DNA of 64,000 bases, from positions 7,619,001 through 7,683,000 of the forward strand of contig NZ_CP080519.1 in assembly GCF_019468465.1 (NCBI RefSeq), written 5' to 3'. The stretch comes from Amycolatopsis sp. DSM 110486. GTDB lineage: Bacteria; Actinomycetota; Actinomycetes; Mycobacteriales; Pseudonocardiaceae. The notes under the pieces were generated by a model. The model worked only from the letters and a program-made list of their open reading frames with translations. It searched no databases and had not been told where the DNA came from. Of this stretch, positions 43,122 through 51,705 are shown one piece after another. The position numbers and the translations under genes were made by a program. How positions within the stretch are numbered: the first letter of the stretch is position 1; the number at the start of each line of letters is the position of its first letter.

Positions 43122-44089
43122 CGACCCCGTCGCTGACCGAGCCGAAGCGCGGCACCGCGCAGCCGCCGGCCCCGCGGTCCAAGAAGCGCGTGAAGCCGAT
43201 GGCGCGCACGCGCAGGCGTGAGGCGATCGCGCTGGTGCTGCCGTCGTTGATCCCGATCCTGGTGCTGAGCGTGGCGCCGCTCGTGGTCGGCGTGTTCCTC
43301 GCGTTCACCAACGCCCGGCTCGTGCGCCACCCCGACTACAGCTTCGCCGGCCTCGACAACTTCGCGCGCCTCGGCGGCAACGCGTTGTTCTGGGACTCGC
43401 TGCGGATCGGCATGATCTGGACCGTCGGCGTGACGCTGCTGCAGCTCGCGGCGGCGATGGGCCTGGCGCTGCTGCTCAACTCCGGCCTGAAGCTGCAGGG
43501 GCTCACGCGGGTGCTCGCGCTCGTGCCGTGGGCGATGCCGCCCGTGGTCGTGGCGATCATGTGGCAGATGATCTACTCCGCCAACGGCGGGCCGCTCAAC
43601 GCGTTCCTCGGCGCGGTCGGTCTGCCGAGCGACATCAACTGGCTCGGCGACTTCTCCACGGCGTTGCCGGCGGTGATCGTCGTCGGCGTGTGGGTCGGGA
43701 TGCCGCAGACCACGGTGACGCTCCTGGCAGGGCTGCAGCAGATCCCCGGCGAGCTGCTGGAAGCCGCGGCGGTCGACGGCGCGAGCGCGTGGCGGAAGTT
43801 CACGGCCGTGACGTGGCCGGCGATGCGCCCGATCGTCACGTCGATCACCTCGCTCAACTTCATCTGGAACTTCAACTCGTTCTCGCTGGTCTACGTGCTC
43901 ACCGCCGGTGGGCCGGGCGGCAAGACGATGGTCCCGGTGCTGTTCATCTACCTGGAAGCCTTCAAGAACCGCGAGATCGGCTACGCCGCGGCGATGGGAC
44001 TCGTCGTCGTGATCGTGGTGGTGCTGATCCTCGCCGTGTACCTGCGGTCGCAGTTCCGCACCGAAGACCGCGCGGAAAAGGGGCGCTGA
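43118..44089 (+). CDS. sugar ABC transporter permease (MalF-like)
   Basis: Protein of 323 aa. A basic N-terminal tail (about residues 15-40) is followed by six helices. The permease EAA motif is 'LEAAAVDGASAWRKFTAVTWPAMRP' (about residues 211-235), which docks to an ATPase. 'AFTNARLVRHPDYSFAGLDNFARL' is a typical first periplasmic loop of carbohydrate permeases. The operon has no ATPase gene, so a shared MsiK-type ATPase is probably used, as in Streptomyces. Confidence 0.92.
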   Translation: MTTPSLTEPKRGTAQPPAPRSKKRVKPMARTRRREAIALVLPSLIPILVLSVAPLVVGVFLAFTNARLVRHPDYSFAGLDNFARLGGNALFWDSLRIGMIWTVGVTLLQLAAAMGLALLLNSGLKLQGLTRVLALVPWAMPPVVVAIMWQMIYSANGGPLNAFLGAVGLPSDINWLGDFSTALPAVIVVGVWVGMPQTTVTLLAGLQQIPGELLEAAAVDGASAWRKFTAVTWPAMRPIVTSITSLNFIWNFNSFSLVYVLTAGGPGGKTMVPVLFIYLEAFKNREIGYAAAMGLVVVIVVVLILAVYLRSQFRTEDRAEKGR

Positions 44090-44092
44090 GCC

Positions 44093-44920
44093 ATGCGCTT
44101 GCTCGTTCGTCCGGCCCAGTACGTGGCCCTGGCGCTGTACATCCTGTTCCTCGGGTTCCCCCTGCTGTGGCTGATGTCGGCCTCGGTGAAGTCCTCGGGT
44201 GAGCTCAACTCGCTCACGGTCAGCCTGCTGCCGCAGGAGTGGCACTGGGAGAACTACACCGAAGCCCTGACACGTCAAGGACTTCTGCACTCGGCGTGGA
44301 ACAGCCTGCTCGTGGCGCTGGCCTCGACGGTGCTGTCGATCATCATCTCCGTGCCGGCCTCCTACGTGCTGGCCCGGCTCAAGGGCAAGGTCCGCATCGC
44401 CGGCGTCGGCTGGATCCTGGTGAGCCAGGTCTTCCCGGTGGTGCTGATCATCCTGCCGCTGTTCCTGATCCTGCGGACGCTCGGGCTGGCCGACAACCTC
44501 GTCGGGCTCACGCTCGTGCACACCACGTACATGCTGCCGTTCGCGTTGTGGATGCTGCAGGGGTACGTGGCCGCGATCCCCACGGAGCTCGAAGAAGCGG
44601 GCGCGATGGACGGCGCGAGCCGGTTCACCGTGCTGCGCACGATCGTCTTCCCGCTGCTGGCCCCCGGCGTGGTCGCGACGGCGATGTTCAGCTTCGTGTC
44701 TTCGTGGAACGAGTTCTTCTTCGCCTTGGTGTTGTTGCAGTCGCCCGAGAACTACACGCTGCCCATCACCTTGAACACGTTCGTGGGCGGCGAGGGCAGA
44801 ACCGCCCTCGGACCGCTCGCCGCCGGGGCCGTGCTCGCCGCGATCCCCAGCATCGTCTTCTTCAGCATCCTGCGGAGGAAGCTCACCAGCGGGCTCATGG
44901 CCGGGGCTGTGAAGGGATGA
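44093..44920 (+). CDS. sugar ABC transporter permease (MalG-like)
   Basis: Protein of 275 aa with six helices. The EAA motif is 'LEEAGAMDGASRFTVLRTIVFPLLAPG' (about residues 165-190). 'LWLMSASVKSSGELNSLTVSLLPQEWHWENYTEAL' is the usual MalG-type N-terminal region. It starts 3 nt after the first permease gene ends. It forms the membrane channel with the MalF-like protein. Confidence 0.92.
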   Translation: MRLLVRPAQYVALALYILFLGFPLLWLMSASVKSSGELNSLTVSLLPQEWHWENYTEALTRQGLLHSAWNSLLVALASTVLSIIISVPASYVLARLKGKVRIAGVGWILVSQVFPVVLIILPLFLILRTLGLADNLVGLTLVHTTYMLPFALWMLQGYVAAIPTELEEAGAMDGASRFTVLRTIVFPLLAPGVVATAMFSFVSSWNEFFFALVLLQSPENYTLPITLNTFVGGEGRTALGPLAAGAVLAAIPSIVFFSILRRKLTSGLMAGAVKG

Positions 44921-44985
44921 CCCCTGACCGCCCGAACCCCGCGAAACCCTTGATCCCCCAACAGAAATCCCCGAAAGGTCGGTCG

Positions 44986-46263
44986 ATGAAGACACGACGC
45001 CTGCTGGCTGCGGCCAGCCTGATGGTCACCGCCCTGCTCGTCGCCGCGTGCGGCAGCGGCAGCGGTGACGCGAGTGGCCCCGTCACCCTCACGTTCCAGT
45101 CCCTGTCCGACCAGCCGGCCGCGATCGCCGAGACGCAGAAGATCGTCGGCGCCTGGAACACCGCGCACCCTGACGTGCAGGTCAAGATCGTGCAGGCCGG
45201 CTGGGACAGCGTCTACGACAAGCTGATCACGCAGTTCAACGCCGGCACCGCGCCGGACATCGTGCACTACGAGGCGGCGGGCATCGAGCCGTTCGCGGAG
45301 GACGACTACCTCGCCGACCTCACGCCGTACCTGTCGCAGGCCAAGCACGACGACTTCCAGAAGGGCGTGCTGGACTCGGTGACGTTCGGCGGCAAGGTCG
45401 TCGCGTTCCCGACCGAGGTGCAGTCCTATGTGGTCTTCGCGAACAAGAAGCTGCTGCAGCAGGCCGGGGTCGCCGTGCCGACCGGCAAGACCATGACGTG
45501 GGACCAGCTGCGCCAGATCTCCAAGGCCACGACCAAGGGCGGCACCTACGGCCTCGGCTGGGGCCTGTCGAGCCCGACGGCGGCGTTCGTCGCGCTGGCC
45601 CCCGGCTTCGGCGGCAAGTACTTCCAGGGCACCGGTGACCAGGCCAACCTGACGGTGGGCGAGGGCGAGACGGCGCTGCCGAAGCTCGTCGACGAGATGG
45701 CGTACCAGGACCACTCGGTCCTCCCGGTCACGCTGACGCAGTCGGGTTCGAAGGCGCTGGCGCCGTTCTACGCGGGCCAGACCGCGATGACCGTGCAGGG
45801 TTCCTACCAGGCGGCCAACATCGCGAAGGACGCGCCGAAGGGCTTCGACTGGGTCGTGCTGCCGCCGCTGGCCGGCCCCGCCGGTCCCGCGCAGGCCGCC
45901 AGCCCGCAGACGCTGTCGGTGAACAAGGACTCCGCGCACGTCAAGGAAGCAGCCGAGTTCATCGACTACTTCACCAACACCGACAACCTGGCCGCCATGA
46001 ACGAGGCCGACGCGCTGATCCCGCCCACCAACTCCGCGCGCCAGGCGCTGGCCACGAAGCTCGCCAGCAAGACCGGCTGGGACCAGATCCTCGCCTCCGG
46101 CCAGTACATCACTTCGGCGCCGTATCTGTTCGCCAGCAAGTACCCGCAGTGGAAGGACACCATCGCCACCCCGGCGTACCAGCAGTTCCTGGCCCAGAAG
46201 ATCGACGCCAACGGCTTGACGACCCAGCTGCAGAACGGCTGGAAGAGCGTCACCACCAACTGA
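44986..46263 (+). CDS. extracellular solute-binding lipoprotein (family 1)
   Basis: Protein of 425 aa. The lipobox is 'LLVAACGSG' (Cys near 22). The binding-protein body has 'HPDVQVKIVQAGWDSVYDKLITQFNAGTAPDIVHYEAAGIEPFAEDDYLADL' in outline (about 55-110), typical of carbohydrate-binding cluster B proteins. It delivers the substrate to the two permeases. The ATG at 44986 follows GAAAGG. No clue to the exact sugar is visible. Confidence 0.92.
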   Translation: MKTRRLLAAASLMVTALLVAACGSGSGDASGPVTLTFQSLSDQPAAIAETQKIVGAWNTAHPDVQVKIVQAGWDSVYDKLITQFNAGTAPDIVHYEAAGIEPFAEDDYLADLTPYLSQAKHDDFQKGVLDSVTFGGKVVAFPTEVQSYVVFANKKLLQQAGVAVPTGKTMTWDQLRQISKATTKGGTYGLGWGLSSPTAAFVALAPGFGGKYFQGTGDQANLTVGEGETALPKLVDEMAYQDHSVLPVTLTQSGSKALAPFYAGQTAMTVQGSYQAANIAKDAPKGFDWVVLPPLAGPAGPAQAASPQTLSVNKDSAHVKEAAEFIDYFTNTDNLAAMNEADALIPPTNSARQALATKLASKTGWDQILASGQYITSAPYLFASKYPQWKDTIATPAYQQFLAQKIDANGLTTQLQNGWKSVTTN

Positions 46264-46285
46264 ACGAGAACAGGAGCGGATTCTC

Positions 46286-47467
46286 TTGACCTGGCTGGAA
46301 GACCGGGCCGTCGCGGTGATCACCGGCGCGGCCGTGGGTGACGCCCTCGGCGGGGCCGTCGAAGGGTGGACCCCCGAGCAGATCGAGGAACGCCACGGCG
46401 GCCGCGTGACCGGCATCGTGGGCCCGTGGTACCCGAACTGGCGCGACGCGCGTCCCATCGCGCCGTACCACAAGGGCGACGGGCACATCACCGACGACAC
46501 CCTCATGACGCGGGCGCTCGTGGAGGTCTACGCGAAGCGCCGCGAACACCTCGACGCGTTCGCGGTCGCCGAAGACCTCGTGCCGCTGATGATCGGCGCA
46601 CCGCAGTGGGTGCCGGAGCTGGAGTCCACGGCGCTGCTGCTGCAGCGCGTGTTCCTCGCGGAGAAGTGGATCGTCACTCGGCTCCACTACGGACACGTGG
46701 ACCCGCGCGAAGCGGGCGTGGGCAACGTCGTCAACTGCGGTGCGGCGATGTACGTCGCGCCGGTGGGCGTGGTCAACGCGGGTGACCCCCGCGGTGCCTA
46801 CGCCGAGGCGATCGACCTCACGGGCGCGCACCAGTCGAGCTACGGCCGGGAAGCGGCCGGCGTCCTCGCGGCGCTGGTCGCGGCCGCGGCCGCCCCGGGC
46901 GCGACGCTCGACGACGTGACGGCGGCGGCGCTGGAGCTCGCGCACGACGGGACCGCGGTGGCTCTGCGCGCGGTGATCGACGCCTTCGGCGGGACCACCG
47001 CGGCGCCGGTCACCGACGAGGAGGAACGCGCGCTGGCCCGCAAGGTGCGGGAAGTCGTGGCGCCGTTCGACTCCGTGGGGCCGGAGTACCGGCAGATGTC
47101 ACTGGACGCGCGGCGTCCGTCGCGGACCAAGTCCATCGAGGAGCTGCCCGCGGCGCTCGCCTTCGTGCTCGCGCACCGCGGCGACTTCCGCGGTGCCGTG
47201 CTCGCGGCCGTGAACTACGGTCGCGACGCGGACTCGATCGCCGCCATGGCCGGGGCGATCTGCGCGGCCCTCGGCGGCGCGGAGGTCGTGCCGGCGGAGT
47301 GGCTCGACCCGATCGGCGAGGCCAGTCGCATGGACATCGTCGAGACCGGCCGCGTGCTGGCCTCGGCGGCGACCGACATCATGCGGGCCGACCGTGAGCG
47401 GGCGCAGGCTCGCGTCAAGGCGCTGGACGGCCTCGACGGGGCTCTCGCCGTGGAGGCGCGGGCGTGA
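46286..47467 (+). CDS. ADP-ribosylglycohydrolase family protein 1
   Basis: Protein of 393 aa, DraG/ARH fold. 'VITGAAVGDALGGAVEGWTPEQI' (about residues 11-33) is the N-terminal helix, 'DGHITDDTLMTRALVE' (about 65-80) holds the first metal ligands, and 'NYGRDADSIAAMAGAICAALGG' (about 311-332) the last. Known members cut the N- or O-glycosidic bond of ADP-ribose adducts using Mg2+. In an operon with sugar import and a sugar kinase, a small-molecule glycoside is the likelier substrate. The TTG start has AGGAG upstream. It overlaps the next gene by 4 nt. Confidence 0.88.
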   Translation: MTWLEDRAVAVITGAAVGDALGGAVEGWTPEQIEERHGGRVTGIVGPWYPNWRDARPIAPYHKGDGHITDDTLMTRALVEVYAKRREHLDAFAVAEDLVPLMIGAPQWVPELESTALLLQRVFLAEKWIVTRLHYGHVDPREAGVGNVVNCGAAMYVAPVGVVNAGDPRGAYAEAIDLTGAHQSSYGREAAGVLAALVAAAAAPGATLDDVTAAALELAHDGTAVALRAVIDAFGGTTAAPVTDEEERALARKVREVVAPFDSVGPEYRQMSLDARRPSRTKSIEELPAALAFVLAHRGDFRGAVLAAVNYGRDADSIAAMAGAICAALGGAEVVPAEWLDPIGEASRMDIVETGRVLASAATDIMRADRERAQARVKALDGLDGALAVEARA

Positions 47468-48804
47468 GGCTGACCTGGGCCCAGCCCGAGGACCTGCTCG
47501 CGCACGAGCTCGTCCAGTCCTCTGTGGAGGGTCGCGACACCGCGGACGTGCGGATGCGCTGGGTGGCGGCGGGCGGCGACCCCGTCCCCGCCGTGAGCGG
47601 CGCCGGGCCGAACCCGGCGCCGCCCGCCCTGCGGGCTCTGGCGCGCACGCTGCTCGGCGAGCTCGCGGCGGTCCCGGCCGCGCCGGCGCCCGACGAGCCG
47701 GACGAGTGGGACGCGATCGTCGCCACGCTGCCGGCCGCGCCGGACCTGCCGCCGGGCCTGCGCGACGGGCGGGTGCTCGGCGCGTGGACCGGGCGCGCAG
47801 CCGGGTGCCTGCTGGGCAAGCCGGTGGAGAAGATCCCGCGCGAGGGCATCGAGGAGATCCTGCGCGCCACGGACCGGTGGCCGCTCGAGAAGTGGTTCAC
47901 CGCCGTCGGGCTGCCCGCGGACGTCGCGGCGCGGTGGCCGTGGAACAAGCGCTCGGCGCCGACGTCGCTCGAGGAGAACATCCACGGCATGCCCGAGGAC
48001 GACGACCTCAACTACCCGATGCTCGCGCTCACCCTGCTCGAGACGCGCGGGCGCGGGTTCACCACCGAGGACGTCGCGCAGCTGTGGCTCGACAACCTCC
48101 CGGCCGGCCGGGTGTTCACGGCCGAGCGGGCGGCCTACCGCAACATCCTCGACGCCCGCCCGGTGCCCGAGACCGCGACACACCTCAACCCGTTCCGCGA
48201 GTGGATCGGCGCGCTGATCCGCACGGACTTGTTCGGCTGGGTCTCCCCGGGCGACCTGCGCGCGGCCGCCGGTCTCGCGTGGACCGACGCCCGCCTGAGC
48301 CACACCCGCAACGGCGTCTACGGCGCCATGTGGGCCGCGGCGCTGGCCTCGGCGGCGATGGTGTGCGACACGGTGGACGAGGTGCTCGATGCCGCGGCCA
48401 CGGTGATCCCGCCGGGCAGCCGCCTCGCGGAGGCGGTGCGCCTCGGCCGCGCGGCTGCTTCGTCCGGTGACCTCCGCACCGGCCTCGACCGCCTCCACGC
48501 CGCTTACGGTGACCTGCACTGGGTCCACGTGCTCGGCAACGCGGCCGTGATCGCCTACGCGCTGGCCAAGGGCGCCGGCGAGTTCGGCCCGAGCGTCTCC
48601 ATCGCCGTCACGGCGGGCTGGGACACCGACTCGGCCGCCGCCACGGTCGGCGGCGTGGTCGGCGCTCTGCGTGGTGTGCAGGGAATCGGCGAGCAGTGGG
48701 TGACGCCGCTGGACGGCCGCATCGCGACGTCCCTACCCGGTGGCGAGCAGAAGATCACCGACCTGGCGGCTCGGACCGTCGCGCTCGCGGAGCGTGTGTC
48801 GTGA
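47464..48804 (+). CDS. ADP-ribosylglycohydrolase family protein 2
   Basis: Protein of 446 aa, a longer, divergent relative of the preceding gene. About 100 extra N-terminal residues come before 'VLGAWTGRAAGCLLGKPVEK' (about 103-122). The metal-site acidic run is 'GMPEDDDLNYPMLALTLLE' and the C-terminal one 'VTAGWDTDSAAATVGGVVGALRG' (about 380-402). Two unlike glycohydrolases in one operon suggest two related substrates, or a two-step cleavage. It starts by GTGA overlap and ends by GTGA overlap with a 20-codon ORF. Confidence 0.87.
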   Translation: MRLTWAQPEDLLAHELVQSSVEGRDTADVRMRWVAAGGDPVPAVSGAGPNPAPPALRALARTLLGELAAVPAAPAPDEPDEWDAIVATLPAAPDLPPGLRDGRVLGAWTGRAAGCLLGKPVEKIPREGIEEILRATDRWPLEKWFTAVGLPADVAARWPWNKRSAPTSLEENIHGMPEDDDLNYPMLALTLLETRGRGFTTEDVAQLWLDNLPAGRVFTAERAAYRNILDARPVPETATHLNPFREWIGALIRTDLFGWVSPGDLRAAAGLAWTDARLSHTRNGVYGAMWAAALASAAMVCDTVDEVLDAAATVIPPGSRLAEAVRLGRAAASSGDLRTGLDRLHAAYGDLHWVHVLGNAAVIAYALAKGAGEFGPSVSIAVTAGWDTDSAAATVGGVVGALRGVQGIGEQWVTPLDGRIATSLPGGEQKITDLAARTVALAERVS

Positions 48805-48863
48805 GGGCGCGCCGGTTCGCGGTCTCGGCAGGGATCGTCGGTTGCCGGGAGCGTGTGTCGTGA
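48801..48863 (+). CDS. 20-aa bridging micro-ORF between glycohydrolase 2 and kinase
   Basis: A GTG overlapping the upstream stop and a TGA overlapping the kinase GTG, both as GTGA, enclose 20 codons. The 16 bases GGAGCGTGTGTCGTGA occur at both ends (48789-48804 and 48848-48863), so the peptide ends in the same residues (RERVS / AERVS) as the upstream protein. This is a duplicated junction, as at 42972-43121. Confidence 0.45.
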   Translation: MRARRFAVSAGIVGCRERVS

Positions 48864-49744
48864 CGGGAAGTGTCGTGGTGGTCGGGTCGGCGAACGTCGA
48901 CCTGGTCGTCGACGCGCCGCGGCCGCCGCGGGCCGGGGAGACGATCCTCGGCGGGCGGCTGCGGCGCAGCCCCGGCGGCAAGGGTGCGAACCAGGCGGTG
49001 GGTGCCGCGCTGGCCGGGGGAGCGCACACGACGTTCGTGGGCGCGCTCGGCGAGGACGAGGCCGGGGATCTGATCCTGCTGTCGCTGGGCGGCGCGGGCG
49101 TGCGGACCGACCTCGTGGCGCGGACGAAAGCGGCCACGGGCACGGCGTTCATCACGGTGTCACCGGACGGCGAGAACGCGATCGTCGTCGCGCCGGGTGC
49201 GAACGAGCGCGTGCGGATCGGCGAGGTGGAAGCCGCGCGGATCGCGACGGCCGACGTGGTCTTGGCACAGCTGGAGATCCCGCTCGCGGTGGTGCGCGCC
49301 GCCGCGGCCGCGCGCAAGCCGGGCGCGCTGTTCGTACTCAACGCCGCGCCGTCGCGGGAACTGCCGGCCGACGTCTGGGCCGCGCTCGACGTGCTCGTGG
49401 TCAACGAGCACGAAGCCGCCGACCTCGGCGGCCTCGAAACCCTGCTCGACCGCGTGCCCGCCGTCGTGGTCACGCTCGGCGGCGACGGCTGCCTCGTCGC
49501 CGAACGCGCCGGGGAACCCGTGCGGGTGCCCGGGATCCGGGTGACCACAGTGGACACCACCGGGGCCGGCGACACATTCTGCGGAGTGCTCGCCGCCGGC
49601 CTCGCCGAGGGTCGGCCTCTCGCCGACGCCGCGCGGCTCGCGTGCGTGGCCGGTGCGCTGGCCGTCACGCGGCCTGGCGCGCAGGCCGCCGTTCCCACCG
49701 CTGAAGAGGTCGCGGCTCTCGCGGCCGGAGAAAAGGTGCGATGA
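48860..49744 (+). CDS. PfkB family sugar kinase (ribokinase-like)
   Basis: Protein of 294 aa. Ribokinase signatures: 'VVVGSANVDLVVDAPRPPRAGETI' (about 5-28), 'RRSPGGKGANQAVGAAL' (PfkB signature 1, about 34-50) and 'VTTVDTTGAGDTFCGVLAAGLAEG' (signature 2 with the catalytic Asp, about 230-253). It phosphorylates a pentose or similar sugar with ATP. Behind two glycohydrolases it is the logical next step, trapping the released sugar. It overlaps the next gene by 4 nt. Confidence 0.9.
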   Translation: MTGSVVVVGSANVDLVVDAPRPPRAGETILGGRLRRSPGGKGANQAVGAALAGGAHTTFVGALGEDEAGDLILLSLGGAGVRTDLVARTKAATGTAFITVSPDGENAIVVAPGANERVRIGEVEAARIATADVVLAQLEIPLAVVRAAAAARKPGALFVLNAAPSRELPADVWAALDVLVVNEHEAADLGGLETLLDRVPAVVVTLGGDGCLVAERAGEPVRVPGIRVTTVDTTGAGDTFCGVLAAGLAEGRPLADAARLACVAGALAVTRPGAQAAVPTAEEVAALAAGEKVR

Positions 49745-51705
49745 CCACCCCGTTCGACCCGCTCGTGCCGCGCCCGATCGACCGGCCGGCCGAGGTTCCC
49801 CTGACCGCGCTCACCGGCGAGCAGCTCGCGGCGCTCGACGAAGCCAAGATCTTCGCCGCACCGAGTGACCCCGCCGACCGGCCCGCGTGGCGCGCCCGCC
49901 TGCGTGAGTGGCGCGAGGATTCCCGCCGGCGCCACGACTACACCGGCGAGGCCTACGAGCGCCCCGGCGCCGTGTGGGCGGCTCGGTGCCACACCGTCGC
50001 GCAGGTCTGGCTGTGGGACGAGCTGCTGTACTCCTTTGCCGAGCACAAGTTCACGCCCGAGGTGTTCCTCGCCGACGCCCGTGAGCGCTTCGGTGGCCTC
50101 GACGCCGTGGTGCTCTGGCACGCCTACCCCGTGATCGGCCTCGACGACCGCAACCAGTGGGACTACTACCGCGACGTCCCCGGCCTGGCCGAGCTCGTCA
50201 AGGCGCTGCACGACGCCGGCCTGCACGTGTTCGTGGACTACAACCCGTGGGACGTCGGCACCCGCCGCGGCGCGGACGACCTCACCGAGCTGGCGGCCCT
50301 CGTCGCGGACTTCGAAGCCGACGGCGTTTTCCTCGACACGCTCAAGAAAGCCGAGCCGGGCTTCGTCGAACGGCTCGAAGCCGCGCGCCCCGGGATCGTG
50401 CTGGAGGGCGAGTCGAAGCTGCCGGTCGAGCGCATCGCCGACCACACGGCGTCGTGGGCCCAGTTCTTCGCCGACTCGCCCGTGCCCGGCGTGCTGCGCG
50501 CGCACTGGTACGAGCGGCGCCACATGCAGCACCACGTGCGCCGCTGGCACCGCGACCACTCCGAGGAACTGCAGTCGGCGTGGCTCAACGGCGTCGGCGT
50601 GATGGTGTGGGAAGTCGTTTTCGGCGTGTGGGTCGGCTGGTCCGCCCGCGACGCCGCGACCGTGCGGCGCATGGTGACCGTGCAGCGCGCGGCCGGCGAC
50701 CTGCTGCTGGGCGGCGAGTGGACCCCGCTCGCCGAGCTGACGCCCGAGGCTGAGGCCGCCGGCGTCTATGCGTCCGGCTGGGGGCTCGACGGCGTGACAC
50801 TGTGGACACTCGTCAACCGCGGCGAGACGGACTACACCGGTGAGCTGCTGCCCGCCGGGCCCGGCAAGGTCCTCGACCTGCTCGGCGGCGTGCCGGCCCG
50901 TGGCATCGGCGCGGTGCTGCACCTGGCCGACGGCACTCCCGAACCCGCGTGGCTGCCGGAACTGCTCGACGCGCTGAAGTCCACGCCCCACGATGCGCAC
51001 TTCCGTTTCCCGCACCGGATCGCGGAACGGGTCAGTACACAAAGGACCACTGGCGAACCCGAAGCGGACGCCGTCACGGTGCCGGCCGGGCCGTACGTGC
51101 TGACCGTCCGCTACCAGGCCCGCGAAACCGGCATGTACCAGGGCGCGCCCTACGTCGACGAGTGGAAGCCCCTCCCGCCGCGGTTGCACGACGCCCGCAC
51201 CCTCCAGCGTGACGGCTCGCTTGCGACCTCGGTCGCGGTGGCGGCCACCGAGGTCACCAACGCGCAGTTCGCCGAGTTCCTCACCGCCACCGGCTACCGG
51301 CCCGCGTACGGGCACCGGTTCCTCGCGCACTGGATCGACGGCGTGCCAGACAATCCCGAGGAGCCCGTGACCTTTGTGGACATCGAAGACGCCCGCGCGT
51401 ACTGCGCGTGGCGCGGCGGCCGGCTGCCCACTGAGGACGAGTGGCAGCTGGCGGGGGAGAGCCGCGGCGAGCCTGCCGTGTGGAATTCAAGCCTGTGGAA
51501 CTGGACCGAGAGCGAGCACTCCGACGGGCGGACCCGCTTCGTGATGCTCAAGGGCGGCAGTGACTATCGGGCCGAGGGCTCCGAGTGGTACGTCGAGGGC
51601 GGCCGCCACGCCCCCGACGTCAGCGTGAAGCTCCTGCTGCCCGGTTTGGGTCTCGCGCGCGCCGCGACGGTCGGGTTCCGCTGCGCTTGGGAGGTGACGG
51701 CATGA
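49741..51705 (+). CDS. TIM-barrel glycosidase-like protein fused to an FGE-sulfatase-like domain
   Basis: Protein of 654 aa with an unusual architecture. Residues about 70-400 look like a (beta/alpha)8 glycosidase: 'LDAVVLWHAYPVIGLDDRNQWDYY', 'GLHVFVDYNPWDVGTRRG' (about 160-177), 'ADGVFLDTLKKAEPG' and 'PGIVLEGESKLPV' supply candidate acidic residues at strand ends. From about residue 445 an FGE/SUMF1-type domain follows: 'VAATEVTNAQFAEFLTATGYRPAYGH', 'ARAYCAWRGGRLPTEDEWQLAGE', 'LWNWTESEHSDG', 'VMLKGGSDYR' and 'TVGFRCAWEV'. The copper-binding Cys pair of active FGE is not present. It is coupled on both sides. Confidence 0.7.
   Translation: MTTPFDPLVPRPIDRPAEVPLTALTGEQLAALDEAKIFAAPSDPADRPAWRARLREWREDSRRRHDYTGEAYERPGAVWAARCHTVAQVWLWDELLYSFAEHKFTPEVFLADARERFGGLDAVVLWHAYPVIGLDDRNQWDYYRDVPGLAELVKALHDAGLHVFVDYNPWDVGTRRGADDLTELAALVADFEADGVFLDTLKKAEPGFVERLEAARPGIVLEGESKLPVERIADHTASWAQFFADSPVPGVLRAHWYERRHMQHHVRRWHRDHSEELQSAWLNGVGVMVWEVVFGVWVGWSARDAATVRRMVTVQRAAGDLLLGGEWTPLAELTPEAEAAGVYASGWGLDGVTLWTLVNRGETDYTGELLPAGPGKVLDLLGGVPARGIGAVLHLADGTPEPAWLPELLDALKSTPHDAHFRFPHRIAERVSTQRTTGEPEADAVTVPAGPYVLTVRYQARETGMYQGAPYVDEWKPLPPRLHDARTLQRDGSLATSVAVAATEVTNAQFAEFLTATGYRPAYGHRFLAHWIDGVPDNPEEPVTFVDIEDARAYCAWRGGRLPTEDEWQLAGESRGEPAVWNSSLWNWTESEHSDGRTRFVMLKGGSDYRAEGSEWYVEGGRHAPDVSVKLLLPGLGLARAATVGFRCAWEVTA

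Noticed and set aside
48733..51330. 865-codon open frame on the minus strand
   Set aside because: Antisense to the kinase and fusion genes, no recognisable domain, no start signal.
49741..51705. Sulfatase-maturing formylglycine-generating enzyme
   Set aside because: The cysteine pair needed for copper binding is absent and no sulfatase gene is nearby.
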